A stretch of 64,000 nucleotides of DNA from an uncultured Lachnospiraceae bacterium (GTDB lineage: Bacteria > Bacillota > Clostridia > Lachnospirales > Lachnospiraceae). Both the position numbers and the translations under genes were made by a program. The number at the start of each line of letters is the position of its first letter. Within the stretch, counting starts at the first letter, position 1. Location of the stretch: assembly GCA_947588675.1 (NCBI GenBank), contig CANPYY010000001.1, positions 1-64,000 on the forward strand, in the 5' to 3' direction. Positions 34,257 through 44,555 of this stretch are shown one piece after another. The notes below the pieces were generated by a model that made no database searches, had not been told where the DNA came from, and was given only the letters and a program-made list of their open reading frames with translations.

Positions 34257-36775
34257 TACTTATCTTCTCCTTTCATACAGCTTATAAATACATTACCCGC
34301 CGCAGCAAACATATCGTTTGCAATATTATGATACATTGTCTGCGACTGTCCGTTATCCGGGTCATATATCGTAACGGTATTCTGGTCATATGCTGTTATC
34401 AATACCGCATGGCTGCTATCTTTCATGGCAATCACCGGGCTTCCCATACTTATAAAGTACAGAATTTCATCCAATGTACAACCTTTAAGATTCACAGGCT
34501 CTTTCACATATTCTGCAAGAATATCATATATTGAAGCATCTTTTTTCGCAATATCCGAAAGTTCCGCATTTATATAAAACGACCTGAGCATCATATATAT
34601 GCAGGCATCTATGCTGTTTACTTTCCCCGAACTCTTTACATTGTCAATTCCCGAAGCCTGCGCGCTGTTAAATCTTCCTCCCCGCTCCCAGACAGTCCTG
34701 TTTCTGCTGTTCACGACTACACCCTGTTGTTCGTCCGCATATATAACCGCCTGTGCGGGTGAAAGATACGAAGCCTTTATTTCACCTTTAGCATATACGT
34801 AATATTTCAGTTTTTCATTATTTTCTTCAAGGTAAAGGGTATTTTCTTTCGTAATTATATATTTATTGATTATATTTTCCTCAGGTACCTCCGTCATTTC
34901 AAAGCCTGACGGGAAAGACATATACCATTCCGTCATTGTACGCTGTGTAACACGCGGAACAAGCACAACAGAGGCTTTAACCGTACTAAGCCTGTTTATT
35001 ATATTGTCGTTTCCTACAGGGACAAACCTGCCGTTTTGTTTTTTTACTCTGTCCATATATATCACATTATCCCTGACATAAGCGCCTGATATATATATTT
35101 TCTTCTTACTGTAAGTCTTTATAATATTTCCGCTCTGGTCTGCAATATCCAGCCTGTACATATTACAGGTTTTTGTTCCATCGGCCGCAATCCGTATATC
35201 TTTATTTTTCCCTGTCCCATATACTATATGTTCGCCTATTACGCCGATGAGATTGACATATTCACCCTCTCCGGCATCTACGACAGCCTTATTTTCCGTT
35301 TCCAGATTGAGAATATTAAGTACAGAATTTTCCTTCCATATAAACATATTGGTTTCAGGAACAATAGTAAAATTACCGTCCTCTATACTCTCCGCAATAC
35401 ATGTAAGTTTCTCCGCCACTATATCATATGAATATATTTTATCGTCTACCACAAAATAAAATACATCTTTTCCATTAACATAACAATATTCTTCAAAATC
35501 TTCTTTTAATACCTGATAGGAATTTTCAAACGGTATATACAAAAGCTCCTCTATTTCACTGTCAGACACACGGTAACGGTACAAAATTATTGCTACTTTA
35601 CCTTCGTAGGCGCCATGGCTTACATATCCGTATACGGCAAAAGTCATATTGCCTTCCTCATCCATGGAAATAATACGCGCATTATGCTGTCCGTAAAGCC
35701 TGTATTCATATTCTTCGTCATTGATATAACCGGAATATGCCTTGTTTAACACATTATCAGTCAAATCATACAGATACACATCGCCATTTTTTACAAAAGC
35801 AACTCTTGAAACCGCGTCGTTTGAAATTATCTGCATATCAGTATCGGCGGTAATACCCATATTTAACTGGCTTTTATTAAGGCTTGCATTATTTATGTCC
35901 AGGTCCGTTTCCACAGTCCTTTCAAACCACAAAAGATAAATTCTCTCGCCTGAATAACGGATTCTGTAGTATTCTTTCACATAATAACTGCACTGTCCCG
36001 AATCCGTATCAGCCATTGCATAATATACAAGCTGTATGGCGGCAGTTTCTATGTTTATTTCTTTTACTGTGGGAATAATATCCGTAATTTCGGAAGGTCT
36101 CAGCTCTCCCCACACAATGTTTGCAAATGACGAATTAATATCCACATATGCAAGCGTAGAATTATCCGCTGAGGAATCAGGCTCTATATACGCGGCAATG
36201 CTTTCATCCTTATTCATGGTTTTATTATGAAAATCCATTACAAAATCCAGTTTTTCTTTCAGATAACAGGTTTCGGGATAATATTTAAGCCTTGTATAAT
36301 AATTAATTTTTTTACTTACATCTGTAATAAGTATTATTTTAAGCGAATATTCGGTACTGGTTTCAAACGTATAATCCGGTTTAATGACGCACTGCAGCCC
36401 TTCTTCTGTCTTATCAAAAGCGCTTACCTCTCCTGAATCCAGAAGCTCATTGCTTACAACCGAACGCAGTTCATATGAAAGCTTATTAATATCAGTATTA
36501 TGTTTATTGATATTTACGCCTATCCGTCCGGTATCATTTATTACAGTGACAGATTCCCTTATGGCGTTGGCTGCAATATTACTGCTGTAACCGTACAGCC
36601 GGTTCATAACCATTTCCTGTGAAGTAAGGCTTATAACCGGGAACGTTTCTCCCGTAATTTCCACTGTTTCTTCATAAATATGGCTGTTAATTACATCCAT
36701 GTTTCTTCCGAAGAACCACAGCGACAATATAAATATTATAATAAGCCCCATGATTTTATATAAATGCTTTAACAT
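34256..36775 (-). CDS. Large membrane-anchored protein with a C-terminal C39-like peptidase domain
   Basis: 839 residues from the ATG at 36773-36775 (GGGAGAT upstream). One N-terminal membrane helix (residues about 8-25), then about 650 residues of extracytoplasmic, beta-rich sequence that may include a propeller (DVYLYDLTDNVLNKAYSG; KIYSYDIVAEKLTCIAE). The last 120 residues resemble peptidase C39-like domains: Cys in SIDACIYMMLRSF, His in SSHAVLITAY and Asp in IYDPDNG. The Gln that normally stabilises the oxyanion a few residues before Cys is not evident. So it may be a degenerate or divergent cysteine peptidase. Coupled to the M29 gene by a one-base overlap. Confidence 0.65.
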   Translation of the reverse strand: MLKHLYKIMGLIIIFILSLWFFGRNMDVINSHIYEETVEITGETFPVISLTSQEMVMNRLYGYSSNIAANAIRESVTVINDTGRIGVNINKHNTDINKLSYELRSVVSNELLDSGEVSAFDKTEEGLQCVIKPDYTFETSTEYSLKIILITDVSKKINYYTRLKYYPETCYLKEKLDFVMDFHNKTMNKDESIAAYIEPDSSADNSTLAYVDINSSFANIVWGELRPSEITDIIPTVKEINIETAAIQLVYYAMADTDSGQCSYYVKEYYRIRYSGERIYLLWFERTVETDLDINNASLNKSQLNMGITADTDMQIISNDAVSRVAFVKNGDVYLYDLTDNVLNKAYSGYINDEEYEYRLYGQHNARIISMDEEGNMTFAVYGYVSHGAYEGKVAIILYRYRVSDSEIEELLYIPFENSYQVLKEDFEEYCYVNGKDVFYFVVDDKIYSYDIVAEKLTCIAESIEDGNFTIVPETNMFIWKENSVLNILNLETENKAVVDAGEGEYVNLIGVIGEHIVYGTGKNKDIRIAADGTKTCNMYRLDIADQSGNIIKTYSKKKIYISGAYVRDNVIYMDRVKKQNGRFVPVGNDNIINRLSTVKASVVLVPRVTQRTMTEWYMSFPSGFEMTEVPEENIINKYIITKENTLYLEENNEKLKYYVYAKGEIKASYLSPAQAVIYADEQQGVVVNSRNRTVWERGGRFNSAQASGIDNVKSSGKVNSIDACIYMMLRSFYINAELSDIAKKDASIYDILAEYVKEPVNLKGCTLDEILYFISMGSPVIAMKDSSHAVLITAYDQNTVTIYDPDNGQSQTMYHNIANDMFAAAGNVFISCMKGEDK

Positions 36776-36852
36776 AATATCTCCCAACAATAATTATTCG
36801 TGTATATTTTACAAATTTTTTGGCAAAATTACAATAGCTGCTTACTCACAAT

Positions 36853-36881
36853 TTGACATAATACGCATAGAATATTATAAA
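36853..36881 (+). promoter_or_regulatory. Promoter of the small hypothetical gene at 36911
   Basis: TTGACA (36853-36858), 17-bp spacer, TATAAA (36876-36881), placing transcription start about 23 bp before the TTG start codon. Confidence 0.7.
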
Positions 36882-36910
36882 AATCTGTTTCAAAACCGAG
36901 GTCGATTATT

Positions 36911-37267
36911 TTGGTATATAATGACGGTCTTAATAAAATGCCCTTTTCTCCTTTTTATAACTATGACAGCAGCGATTCCATAGATGATGATTATTTTTAT
37001 ATGCAGAGCATCATCCCCGAATCAGTTTCGTGCATAGAAAATGCTGTTATTAACGAGTGTGATAAGCTGGAATATGAAGGAAGTTACATGTTTGACGAAT
37101 ATCCCGACAAGTTAAGAATGTCTGAAACAGCACGCCATATCGCAGGCAGACCCGAATGCTGCAATATTGATGAAGGAATCATTCTCGCGCTTCTTGCAAA
37201 TGAAATGCTGCACCGCAGAAGACGTCACAGATGCAGACGGAACTGGGACAAAAAATGCTATTATTAA
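36911..37267 (+). CDS. Hypothetical protein with basic Cys-containing tail, TTG start
   Basis: 118 residues. The TTG at 36911-36913 has GAGGT at 9 bp and a strong promoter just upstream; the first internal ATG (36938) lacks an RBS. The N-terminal half is acidic and aromatic (YDSSDSIDDDYFYM), the middle has a Cys pair region (ESVSCIENAVINECDKLEYE), and the end is strongly basic (HRRRRHRCRRNWDKKCYY). Such Tyr/Cys/Arg-rich small proteins are sometimes spore-coat components, but no family was recognised. Confidence 0.62.
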   Translation: MVYNDGLNKMPFSPFYNYDSSDSIDDDYFYMQSIIPESVSCIENAVINECDKLEYEGSYMFDEYPDKLRMSETARHIAGRPECCNIDEGIILALLANEMLHRRRRHRCRRNWDKKCYY

Positions 37268-38019
37268 TACGACGTATTAATTATCGGATATCCCAGAGAA
37301 ATTTCCATTATATCCTTTTCTTCATTATAGGAAAGACTCACCTGTACATTTACAGGCTTATCACCGGCTGTTATTGTATCGGTGAGTTTTTTTGAATATC
37401 CGTATGCCGCATAAAAACCTTCGCTGCCCTTACATACTTCTTCTGCGCCCAGTCTTTTAAAAACTTTTTTTACATAATCCCTGCACTCTTTCTCATCCAT
37501 AGCGCCTTCTTTTTCGGCGTTTATACGGACATATGAAACATATTCGGCATCCTTTTTATTAAGAACGCCTTCTATCATTTCTTTTACGTATAAAACATCT
37601 GTATCATCATTTATATCAACAACACATTTAAAATATGTATTCTGCAGTTCTTCCGACCACGTAATAAGCTGGCTTATACTATATCTTTCTGTTTCAGCAT
37701 AAGATTTAATACAGATTTTTTCACCGTCTTTTTCATAGGATGCCTTATCCTCTCCCAGTATAGCGTATATGTCCTTTAAAATTTTTTCTGCATCTGAATA
37801 AAAATCATTTTTCCCATATGGCAGTCTTGCAGTAGCGACTACCTCTTTTTCAGTTATGACAATACCATCAGATGTAGCGAAGGCTTCCGTAATTTCAGCA
37901 TTTTCCGAAACAGACAAAGAAAAAACCGCCTGTACGGATACAACGGCACTAAGCGCCATACATACTGCGAATACCAGCCGTATTTTCATACTCCTGAATA
38001 CAGATTTTATTATTTCCAT
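37264..38019 (-). CDS. YwmB-like secreted protein (DUF1779)
   Basis: 251 residues. A signal anchor (about 12-32) is followed by an extracytoplasmic alpha/beta domain with KCVVDINDDTDVLYV and GYSKKLTDTITAGDKPVNVQ. It resembles YwmB-type (DUF1779, 'TATA-box binding fold') proteins, which lie next to murAA-spoIID and the atp operon in Bacillus. It lies about 4 kb beyond the end of the atp operon here, consistent with that synteny. Function unknown. GGAGG site. Confidence 0.6.
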   Translation of the reverse strand: MEIIKSVFRSMKIRLVFAVCMALSAVVSVQAVFSLSVSENAEITEAFATSDGIVITEKEVVATARLPYGKNDFYSDAEKILKDIYAILGEDKASYEKDGEKICIKSYAETERYSISQLITWSEELQNTYFKCVVDINDDTDVLYVKEMIEGVLNKKDAEYVSYVRINAEKEGAMDEKECRDYVKKVFKRLGAEEVCKGSEGFYAAYGYSKKLTDTITAGDKPVNVQVSLSYNEEKDIMEISLGYPIINTSY

Positions 38020-38111
38020 AACAAACCTCCATTTTTCAATCCGACAAACTCTTTTGTATTCATATTTTTGCCTGAATAGTTATTTTTTATACCGTAATTT
38101 ATAAATATTAA

Positions 38112-38160
38112 GCAAGTATTAAAATAATAACTTGCAAATATACTTCTAAAATGATAAACT
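38112..38160 (+). promoter_or_regulatory. Promoter and possible operator of the lipoprotein gene at 38196
   Basis: TTGCAA (38132-38137), 17-bp spacer, TAAACT (38155-38160). An imperfect palindrome with GCAAGT/ACTTGC ends (38112-38135) overlaps the -35 element and could be a regulator site. Confidence 0.4.
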
Positions 38161-38195
38161 AAATTTTATAATATATATTTTTTAGGAGGATTAAC

Positions 38196-39104
38196 ATGAA
38201 AAAGAAATTATTAAGTATACTCTTGGTACTGGTAATGATTTTTTCGGTAAGCGGATGTGAGAAAAAAGAATTATCAGCATCAGATTTACTTGAGAAAGCG
38301 TATGAAAACTGCGAATCTGTTAAAAACATTACGGCAAAACAGACCATGCAGCTTTCCGCATCTGCAGCAGGCGAATCTATAAATCTTAATATAGATTCGG
38401 ATATCGTAGCGTTTTCAGACCCATACAAGGTTAAAATGGAAGCAAATATGGATATGGGAGAACTTGGAAGCCAGGCCATTACAATGTACATGGCAGAAGA
38501 AGACGGCAAATATTATACATATACCGGAGCATCCGGAATGTGGATGAAACAAAGCATGGATAAGGCTGCTTTTGACGAAGCCATGAACAGCTATGACAGT
38601 AAAGCTTATCTTGAACAGCTCGTTGATAATACAAGTACATTTACTTTCAATGAAACGACTGAAGATGATAAAGAGGTATATAAACTTGACGGCAATATTA
38701 CGGGTGAATCTTTGAAGAATATGCTGAAAACAGCTAACAGCATGAGCCAGTTAGATTCTCTTGGAATTGATTATACACAAGCTTTTGACAGTATCAGCGA
38801 TTTGCCTGTTACTATATATATAGAAAAAGAATCAGGTAATCTCTATAAAATGTCAATGGATATGTCAGATTTTATGAAACAGGTAATGTCATCAATGTCA
38901 GACGCTGCAGGCACCGACGAGTCCTTAAATACTGACGTTGCTATAGACAAATGCGATATGGCTATCACATATACCGGATACGATAACGCAGAGAATTTCG
39001 ATATTCCTGAAGAAGCTTTAAATGCAGAAGAAATTGATTTGAATGCTTTAAGCGGTCTTGATATGGATGACGAAACATCTGATGAAACCGATACTCAGGA
39101 GTAA
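38196..39104 (+). CDS. DUF6612/LolA-like lipoprotein
   Basis: 302 residues. Lipoprotein signal with lipobox SVSGC (Cys about 21). The mature protein is a beta-rich LppX/LolA-like fold with an N-terminal helix (ASDLLEKAYENCESVKNIT), a YYTYTGASGMWMKQ strand pair and an acidic tail (DMDDETSDETDTQE). Proteins of this kind are abundant in Clostridia and are thought to carry lipids or bind surface ligands, though no activity is shown. AGGAGG site. Single-gene unit with a very strong terminator after it. Confidence 0.78.
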   Translation: MKKKLLSILLVLVMIFSVSGCEKKELSASDLLEKAYENCESVKNITAKQTMQLSASAAGESINLNIDSDIVAFSDPYKVKMEANMDMGELGSQAITMYMAEEDGKYYTYTGASGMWMKQSMDKAAFDEAMNSYDSKAYLEQLVDNTSTFTFNETTEDDKEVYKLDGNITGESLKNMLKTANSMSQLDSLGIDYTQAFDSISDLPVTIYIEKESGNLYKMSMDMSDFMKQVMSSMSDAAGTDESLNTDVAIDKCDMAITYTGYDNAENFDIPEEALNAEEIDLNALSGLDMDDETSDETDTQE

Positions 39105-39138
39105 ATACTCTTTATTCTACCAATATGTTTTTTACACC

Positions 39139-39185
39139 AAAACGGGGTGTTGCAAAGTCAAATTTGCAACACCCCGTTTTTATCT
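39139..39185. terminator. Strong bidirectional terminator
   Basis: AAAACGGGGTGTTGCAAA (39139-39156) and its exact complement TTTGCAACACCCCGTTTT (39163-39180), 18-bp stem with T-runs on both sides. It stops both the lipoprotein transcript and the atp/histidine-kinase transcript. Confidence 0.92.
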
Positions 39186-39202
39186 TAATAAAATTAATTT
39201 CA

Positions 39203-41731
39203 TCAGTTTCCAAGTATTTCCCTTAATGTGTCAAACAGCTTATCAAGTTCAAGAGGCTTGGCAATATGCGCATTCATACCTGCTTTAATTGCCTCTTTCT
39301 TATCTTCCTCAAAGGCATTCGCCGTCATTGCAACAATAGGTATATTGGCAAGTTCCGGATTTTCAAGGCTTCTGATTTTCCTTGTAGCCTCATATCCATC
39401 CATTACAGGCATTTGAACATCCATAAGTATTAAATCATAATATCCTGGTTCAGATTCTTTTACCATCTCAACCGCTACCGTTCCGTCATTTGCCGTTTTT
39501 ACTTCTATGCCGCTTTCCATAAGAATCTCTGTGGCAATTTCACGGTTTAATTCATTGTCTTCAACAACAAGTATCCTTTTGCCTTTCATTTCTTCTAAAA
39601 CCGGCTGTTCTTTAATCTCATGTTCTTTTTCGTTTTTACCGATTGCGGTAAGAAGCGTATCGCGAAGTTCAGATATAAAAATCGGTTTTGCGCAAAACAG
39701 CTTCACGCCCGCTGCTTTTGCTTCTTCCTCTATTATACTCCAATCATAAGCAGTCAGTATAATAATAGGTACATTATCGCCTACAGCCTTCCTTATCTGC
39801 CTTGCTGTTTCTATACCGTTCAAATCGGCAAGCTGCCAGTCAATTATATAAGTGTAAAATTCATTCCCTATTTCTTTAGCATGTTTTGCCCTGAGTACCG
39901 CTTCCTTTCCCGACATAGTCCATTCAGCGTTAAGTCCAAGCCGTACAAGCATTTTAGTAACACTGTCACATGTATTAAAGTCATCGTCTACAACAAGGGC
40001 ATGTACTCCCTGAAGTTCTTTAATAGTTTCTATTTTATTACCTTCAGACTGAAGCCTGAATTTAAGATTGATAATATATTCGGTTCCTTTGTCTATTTCA
40101 CTATGTACTTCAATAGTTCCACCCATTATATCTATAATACTTTTGGTTATAGCCATGCCAAGGCCTGTTCCCTGAATACCGCTTACCGTCGAATTATGTT
40201 CCCTTTCAAACGGTTCAAATACATGCTCTATAAATTGAGGGCTCATTCCTATTCCGGTATCCTTAACCCTTATTTCATATGCTCCATATCCTGTGGGAGC
40301 CTCACTTTTCTGTCTGACTGTAAGCGCAACCGAGCCGCCTGCAGGAGTAAATTTCATTGCATTGCTGAGAAGATTCAACAGTACCTGATTAAGGTGGAGC
40401 CTGTCACAATATATATCTTCGTCAATAACATCTATCGTATCCATAAAAAAGTCAAGCTGCTTATTCTGCATCTGTCCGAGAAGTACAGTTCTCATATCCC
40501 TGAACACATCCGCAAGATTGCACGCAACTTCTTCAATATGTAACTTGCCGCTTTCTATACGGCTCATGTCAAGAACATCATTAATAAGGCTCAGTAAATG
40601 ATTACTTGACGTAAGAATTTTTGAATGGCAGTCCTTTACCTTTTCCTTATCGTCAATATTCGCTATAGCAAGAGTAGTAAATCCTATTATAGCATTCATC
40701 GGCGTACGTATATCATGCGACATGTTGGAAAGAAACATCGACTTGGCGCGTTCAGCCGCCTCCGCCTTTTTAAGTTTTTCCTCCAATACAGCCTTCTCAA
40801 GAGTTTCCTTTGTATTTTTAAGCACCCAGATATAATATATAATCATCGCAAGCAGTTCAACTATTACGGATATTATAAGGACATTACGAATACGGAACAG
40901 GTTTGTAAAGGCATTTTTTTCCGCAACCTGTACGCCTATGCTCCAGGAGTTTATCCCTGCCGGCGCATAATAAAGATACTGCCACTCCCCGTCCTCAGAC
41001 TTATAAGTAACATATCCCTTATTTCCATTCATAAGTTCCTTTATCTTATCGGACCAGTTTGCGCCGTCTTTGGTTTTCATTCCTTCAAATTCACTGATAT
41101 TTCCGAGTACCTTATGATATGTATCCATAATAAAATCACCGTTATCCATATCAATTATGAATACATCTGCATCTGCATTATATATATTATCTATATTTAT
41201 TGATTCCGGCAGCCTTGCCAGGTTAGTTACACTATAAAGAAGGGCAACAGTCTGCCCTTCTTTTATTATAGGAACAAATTGCCTGATAACCATAAGATTA
41301 TCGTCTACCACGCTTATCATACGGTTAGATACATGTTCGCCAAGCTTTGCCTCATCTTCAAATGATATGCCCCCGTTTCCGTCCATAATTGTACCGTCAG
41401 GGTTTATAATTTTGTTATCCGGCATAAGAATACGGATTGATTGTGTTTCCATAAGCGGCGAAAAAATATTCATAGCCATAAGAAAACTTTCAGTATCAAA
41501 GTTATCGCCTGCTGAAATAATATCGGCTATGGCATTCAATATCCTGCTGTCCCTTGTCAGTTTTGCGCTGACTTCAGAAACTACGGTATTCACTCCTTCT
41601 TCCATACGTTTCAGGCTTCTTTCCTGAGTATAATTATATATTCTGCCATAGGAAAAAACCATAAGTACTATACTGAAAAGAATAAGTATCAATATCGCCG
41701 TAATATTTTTATGCTTCATTCTTTTTTTCAT
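39203..41731 (-). CDS. Hybrid sensor histidine kinase with two receiver domains
   Basis: 842 residues from the ATG at 41729-41731. Two membrane helices (about 13-32 and 283-303) flank an extracellular double-Cache-like sensor. Then HisKA with the phosphorylatable His in MSHDIRTPMNAI (about 343), an HATPase domain with N- and G-boxes (NLLSNAMKFTP; VKDTGIGMS; GTGLGMAI), and two receiver domains (about 570-690 with YIIDWQLADLNG; 715-835 with LILMDVQMPVMDGYEATRK), both keeping the phospho-accepting Asp. No output domain follows, so a phosphotransfer partner elsewhere is expected. It starts 49 bp after atpC with no terminator between. Confidence 0.92.
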   Translation of the reverse strand: MKKRMKHKNITAILILILFSIVLMVFSYGRIYNYTQERSLKRMEEGVNTVVSEVSAKLTRDSRILNAIADIISAGDNFDTESFLMAMNIFSPLMETQSIRILMPDNKIINPDGTIMDGNGGISFEDEAKLGEHVSNRMISVVDDNLMVIRQFVPIIKEGQTVALLYSVTNLARLPESINIDNIYNADADVFIIDMDNGDFIMDTYHKVLGNISEFEGMKTKDGANWSDKIKELMNGNKGYVTYKSEDGEWQYLYYAPAGINSWSIGVQVAEKNAFTNLFRIRNVLIISVIVELLAMIIYYIWVLKNTKETLEKAVLEEKLKKAEAAERAKSMFLSNMSHDIRTPMNAIIGFTTLAIANIDDKEKVKDCHSKILTSSNHLLSLINDVLDMSRIESGKLHIEEVACNLADVFRDMRTVLLGQMQNKQLDFFMDTIDVIDEDIYCDRLHLNQVLLNLLSNAMKFTPAGGSVALTVRQKSEAPTGYGAYEIRVKDTGIGMSPQFIEHVFEPFEREHNSTVSGIQGTGLGMAITKSIIDIMGGTIEVHSEIDKGTEYIINLKFRLQSEGNKIETIKELQGVHALVVDDDFNTCDSVTKMLVRLGLNAEWTMSGKEAVLRAKHAKEIGNEFYTYIIDWQLADLNGIETARQIRKAVGDNVPIIILTAYDWSIIEEEAKAAGVKLFCAKPIFISELRDTLLTAIGKNEKEHEIKEQPVLEEMKGKRILVVEDNELNREIATEILMESGIEVKTANDGTVAVEMVKESEPGYYDLILMDVQMPVMDGYEATRKIRSLENPELANIPIVAMTANAFEEDKKEAIKAGMNAHIAKPLELDKLFDTLREILGN

Positions 41732-41780
41732 AATCGCCACCACTTCCACATGCCTTCCATATATCCGTACAAAGCTTCAG

Positions 41781-42194
41781 CTACCTGTACTTCTGCGCAA
41801 GGTTTATTCTTGTCAGCGAACGCTTGAGCGCAGCCTCCGCCCGTGTCATATTAATTTCAGCATCTCCGCTCTTTATACGCCTTTCAGCGCGGACTTTAGC
41901 CTCATTAGCACGTTTAACATCAATTTCCTCCGGCCATTCACATGATTCCGCAAGAATAGTAACCGACGTTTTCTGCACCTCCATAAATCCCTCATGAAGC
42001 GCAGCTTCCTTTATTTCTTCGCCTTTAGTTATTTTCAATACGCCCGGAGCAATAATTGTCGTAAGGGGAATATGTTCCGGCAAAATCCCTATTTCGCCTT
42101 CAGTAGTATTAAGCTCTACCATATCAACATCATCTTCATAAAACACCCTTTCCGGCGCAATAACCTGAAGTCTGAATGTTTTATTATCCGCCAT
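41781..42194 (-). CDS. atpC: ATP synthase F1 epsilon subunit
   Basis: 137 residues from the ATG at 42192-42194 (GGAGGG at 6 bp). N-terminal beta-sandwich (FRLQVIAPERVFYEDDVDMV, GILPEHIPL) and C-terminal helical hairpin with RAEAALKRSLTRINLAQ. The subunit couples the rotor to the catalytic head and can inhibit hydrolysis. Last ATPase gene of the operon; a histidine-kinase gene follows. Confidence 0.95.
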   Translation of the reverse strand: MADNKTFRLQVIAPERVFYEDDVDMVELNTTEGEIGILPEHIPLTTIIAPGVLKITKGEEIKEAALHEGFMEVQKTSVTILAESCEWPEEIDVKRANEAKVRAERRIKSGDAEINMTRAEAALKRSLTRINLAQKYR

Positions 42195-42211
42195 TTGCAT
42201 ACCCTCCCGTG

Positions 42212-43627
<1,416 letters not shown>

Positions 43628-43644
43628 CTATGTGGCTTATTCCA

Positions 43645-44523
43645 TTATTCAACCGCTGCAGAACCTGCAATTATCTCGGTAAGTTCCTGGGTAATTGCGC
43701 TTTGTCTTGCCCGGTTATATTTAAGTGTAAGATCTGCTATCATATCATCCGCATTGTTGGTAGCAGAATCCATCGCCTGCATCCTTGCTCCGTTTTCACT
43801 GGCAACCGACTCGACCAGAGCGCCAAATATAAGACTGTTAATATATTTTGGCACTATCATGGCAAGTGTTTCTTCCGCTTCCGGTTCATAATTCATAAGA
43901 GTAAGCCTGTCAGCATCAGATTCCTCCGAATCTTCAGTCTGCTCATCTTCTCCCTTAACCATCGGAAGCAGCCTAAGCATTGTCGGAATATGCGTAACCG
44001 TGTTTTTAAATATGGTATATGCAAGATATATTTCACCAAATTCGCCATTCTCATATCCTGCAAGTACATCTCTGCCAATATAAGCCGCATCGGCAAACAA
44101 AGGTGAATTAATTGCTTCCGAATAATCCTTCTTTATTTCATATCCAAGCCTGCCAAACATTGCGGCGCCTTTTTTACCTACGGCATATATTACCGTATTA
44201 TCTGCCCCAAATCTCTCATCCTTCGTCAAAAGTTTAATTACATTGGAATTATATCCGCCGGCAAGTCCTCTGTTGGAAGTAAGCACTATGACCGCTTTCT
44301 TACCGGAATCATTGCCCTGCATATACGGATGGCATATCTCTCCTGACTTTGAAAGAATTGAACTGACGGTTTTATACATCTGATTAAAATATGGCTTGGA
44401 GCTTTCAGCACGGTTTTTTGCCTTCTGCAGCTTAACAGTGGCAACGAGTTTCATTGCCCTTGTAATCTGCCCGGTGCTTGATACGCTTTCCTTACGTCTT
44501 TTGATATCTCTCATCGTAGCCAT
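43645..44523 (-). CDS. atpG: ATP synthase F1 gamma subunit
   Basis: 292 residues from the ATG at 44521-44523. Terminal coiled coils form the rotating shaft: N-terminal MRDIKRRKESVSSTGQITRA and C-terminal RMQAMDSATNNADDMIADL (conserved AM..A..NA block). The central Rossmann-like part has SNRGLAGGYNSNV. An acidic insert (DEQTEDSEESDADR) near residue 205 is longer than in many relatives. Confidence 0.96.
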   Translation of the reverse strand: MATMRDIKRRKESVSSTGQITRAMKLVATVKLQKAKNRAESSKPYFNQMYKTVSSILSKSGEICHPYMQGNDSGKKAVIVLTSNRGLAGGYNSNVIKLLTKDERFGADNTVIYAVGKKGAAMFGRLGYEIKKDYSEAINSPLFADAAYIGRDVLAGYENGEFGEIYLAYTIFKNTVTHIPTMLRLLPMVKGEDEQTEDSEESDADRLTLMNYEPEAEETLAMIVPKYINSLIFGALVESVASENGARMQAMDSATNNADDMIADLTLKYNRARQSAITQELTEIIAGSAAVE

Positions 44524-44555
44524 AATCAATAATCCTCCAATCTGATTACCCCGGT

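Noticed and set aside
39620..40543. 307-codon plus-strand open frame
   Set aside because: Antisense to the histidine-kinase catalytic core, no RBS, low-complexity composition; the kinase frame is clearly the real one.
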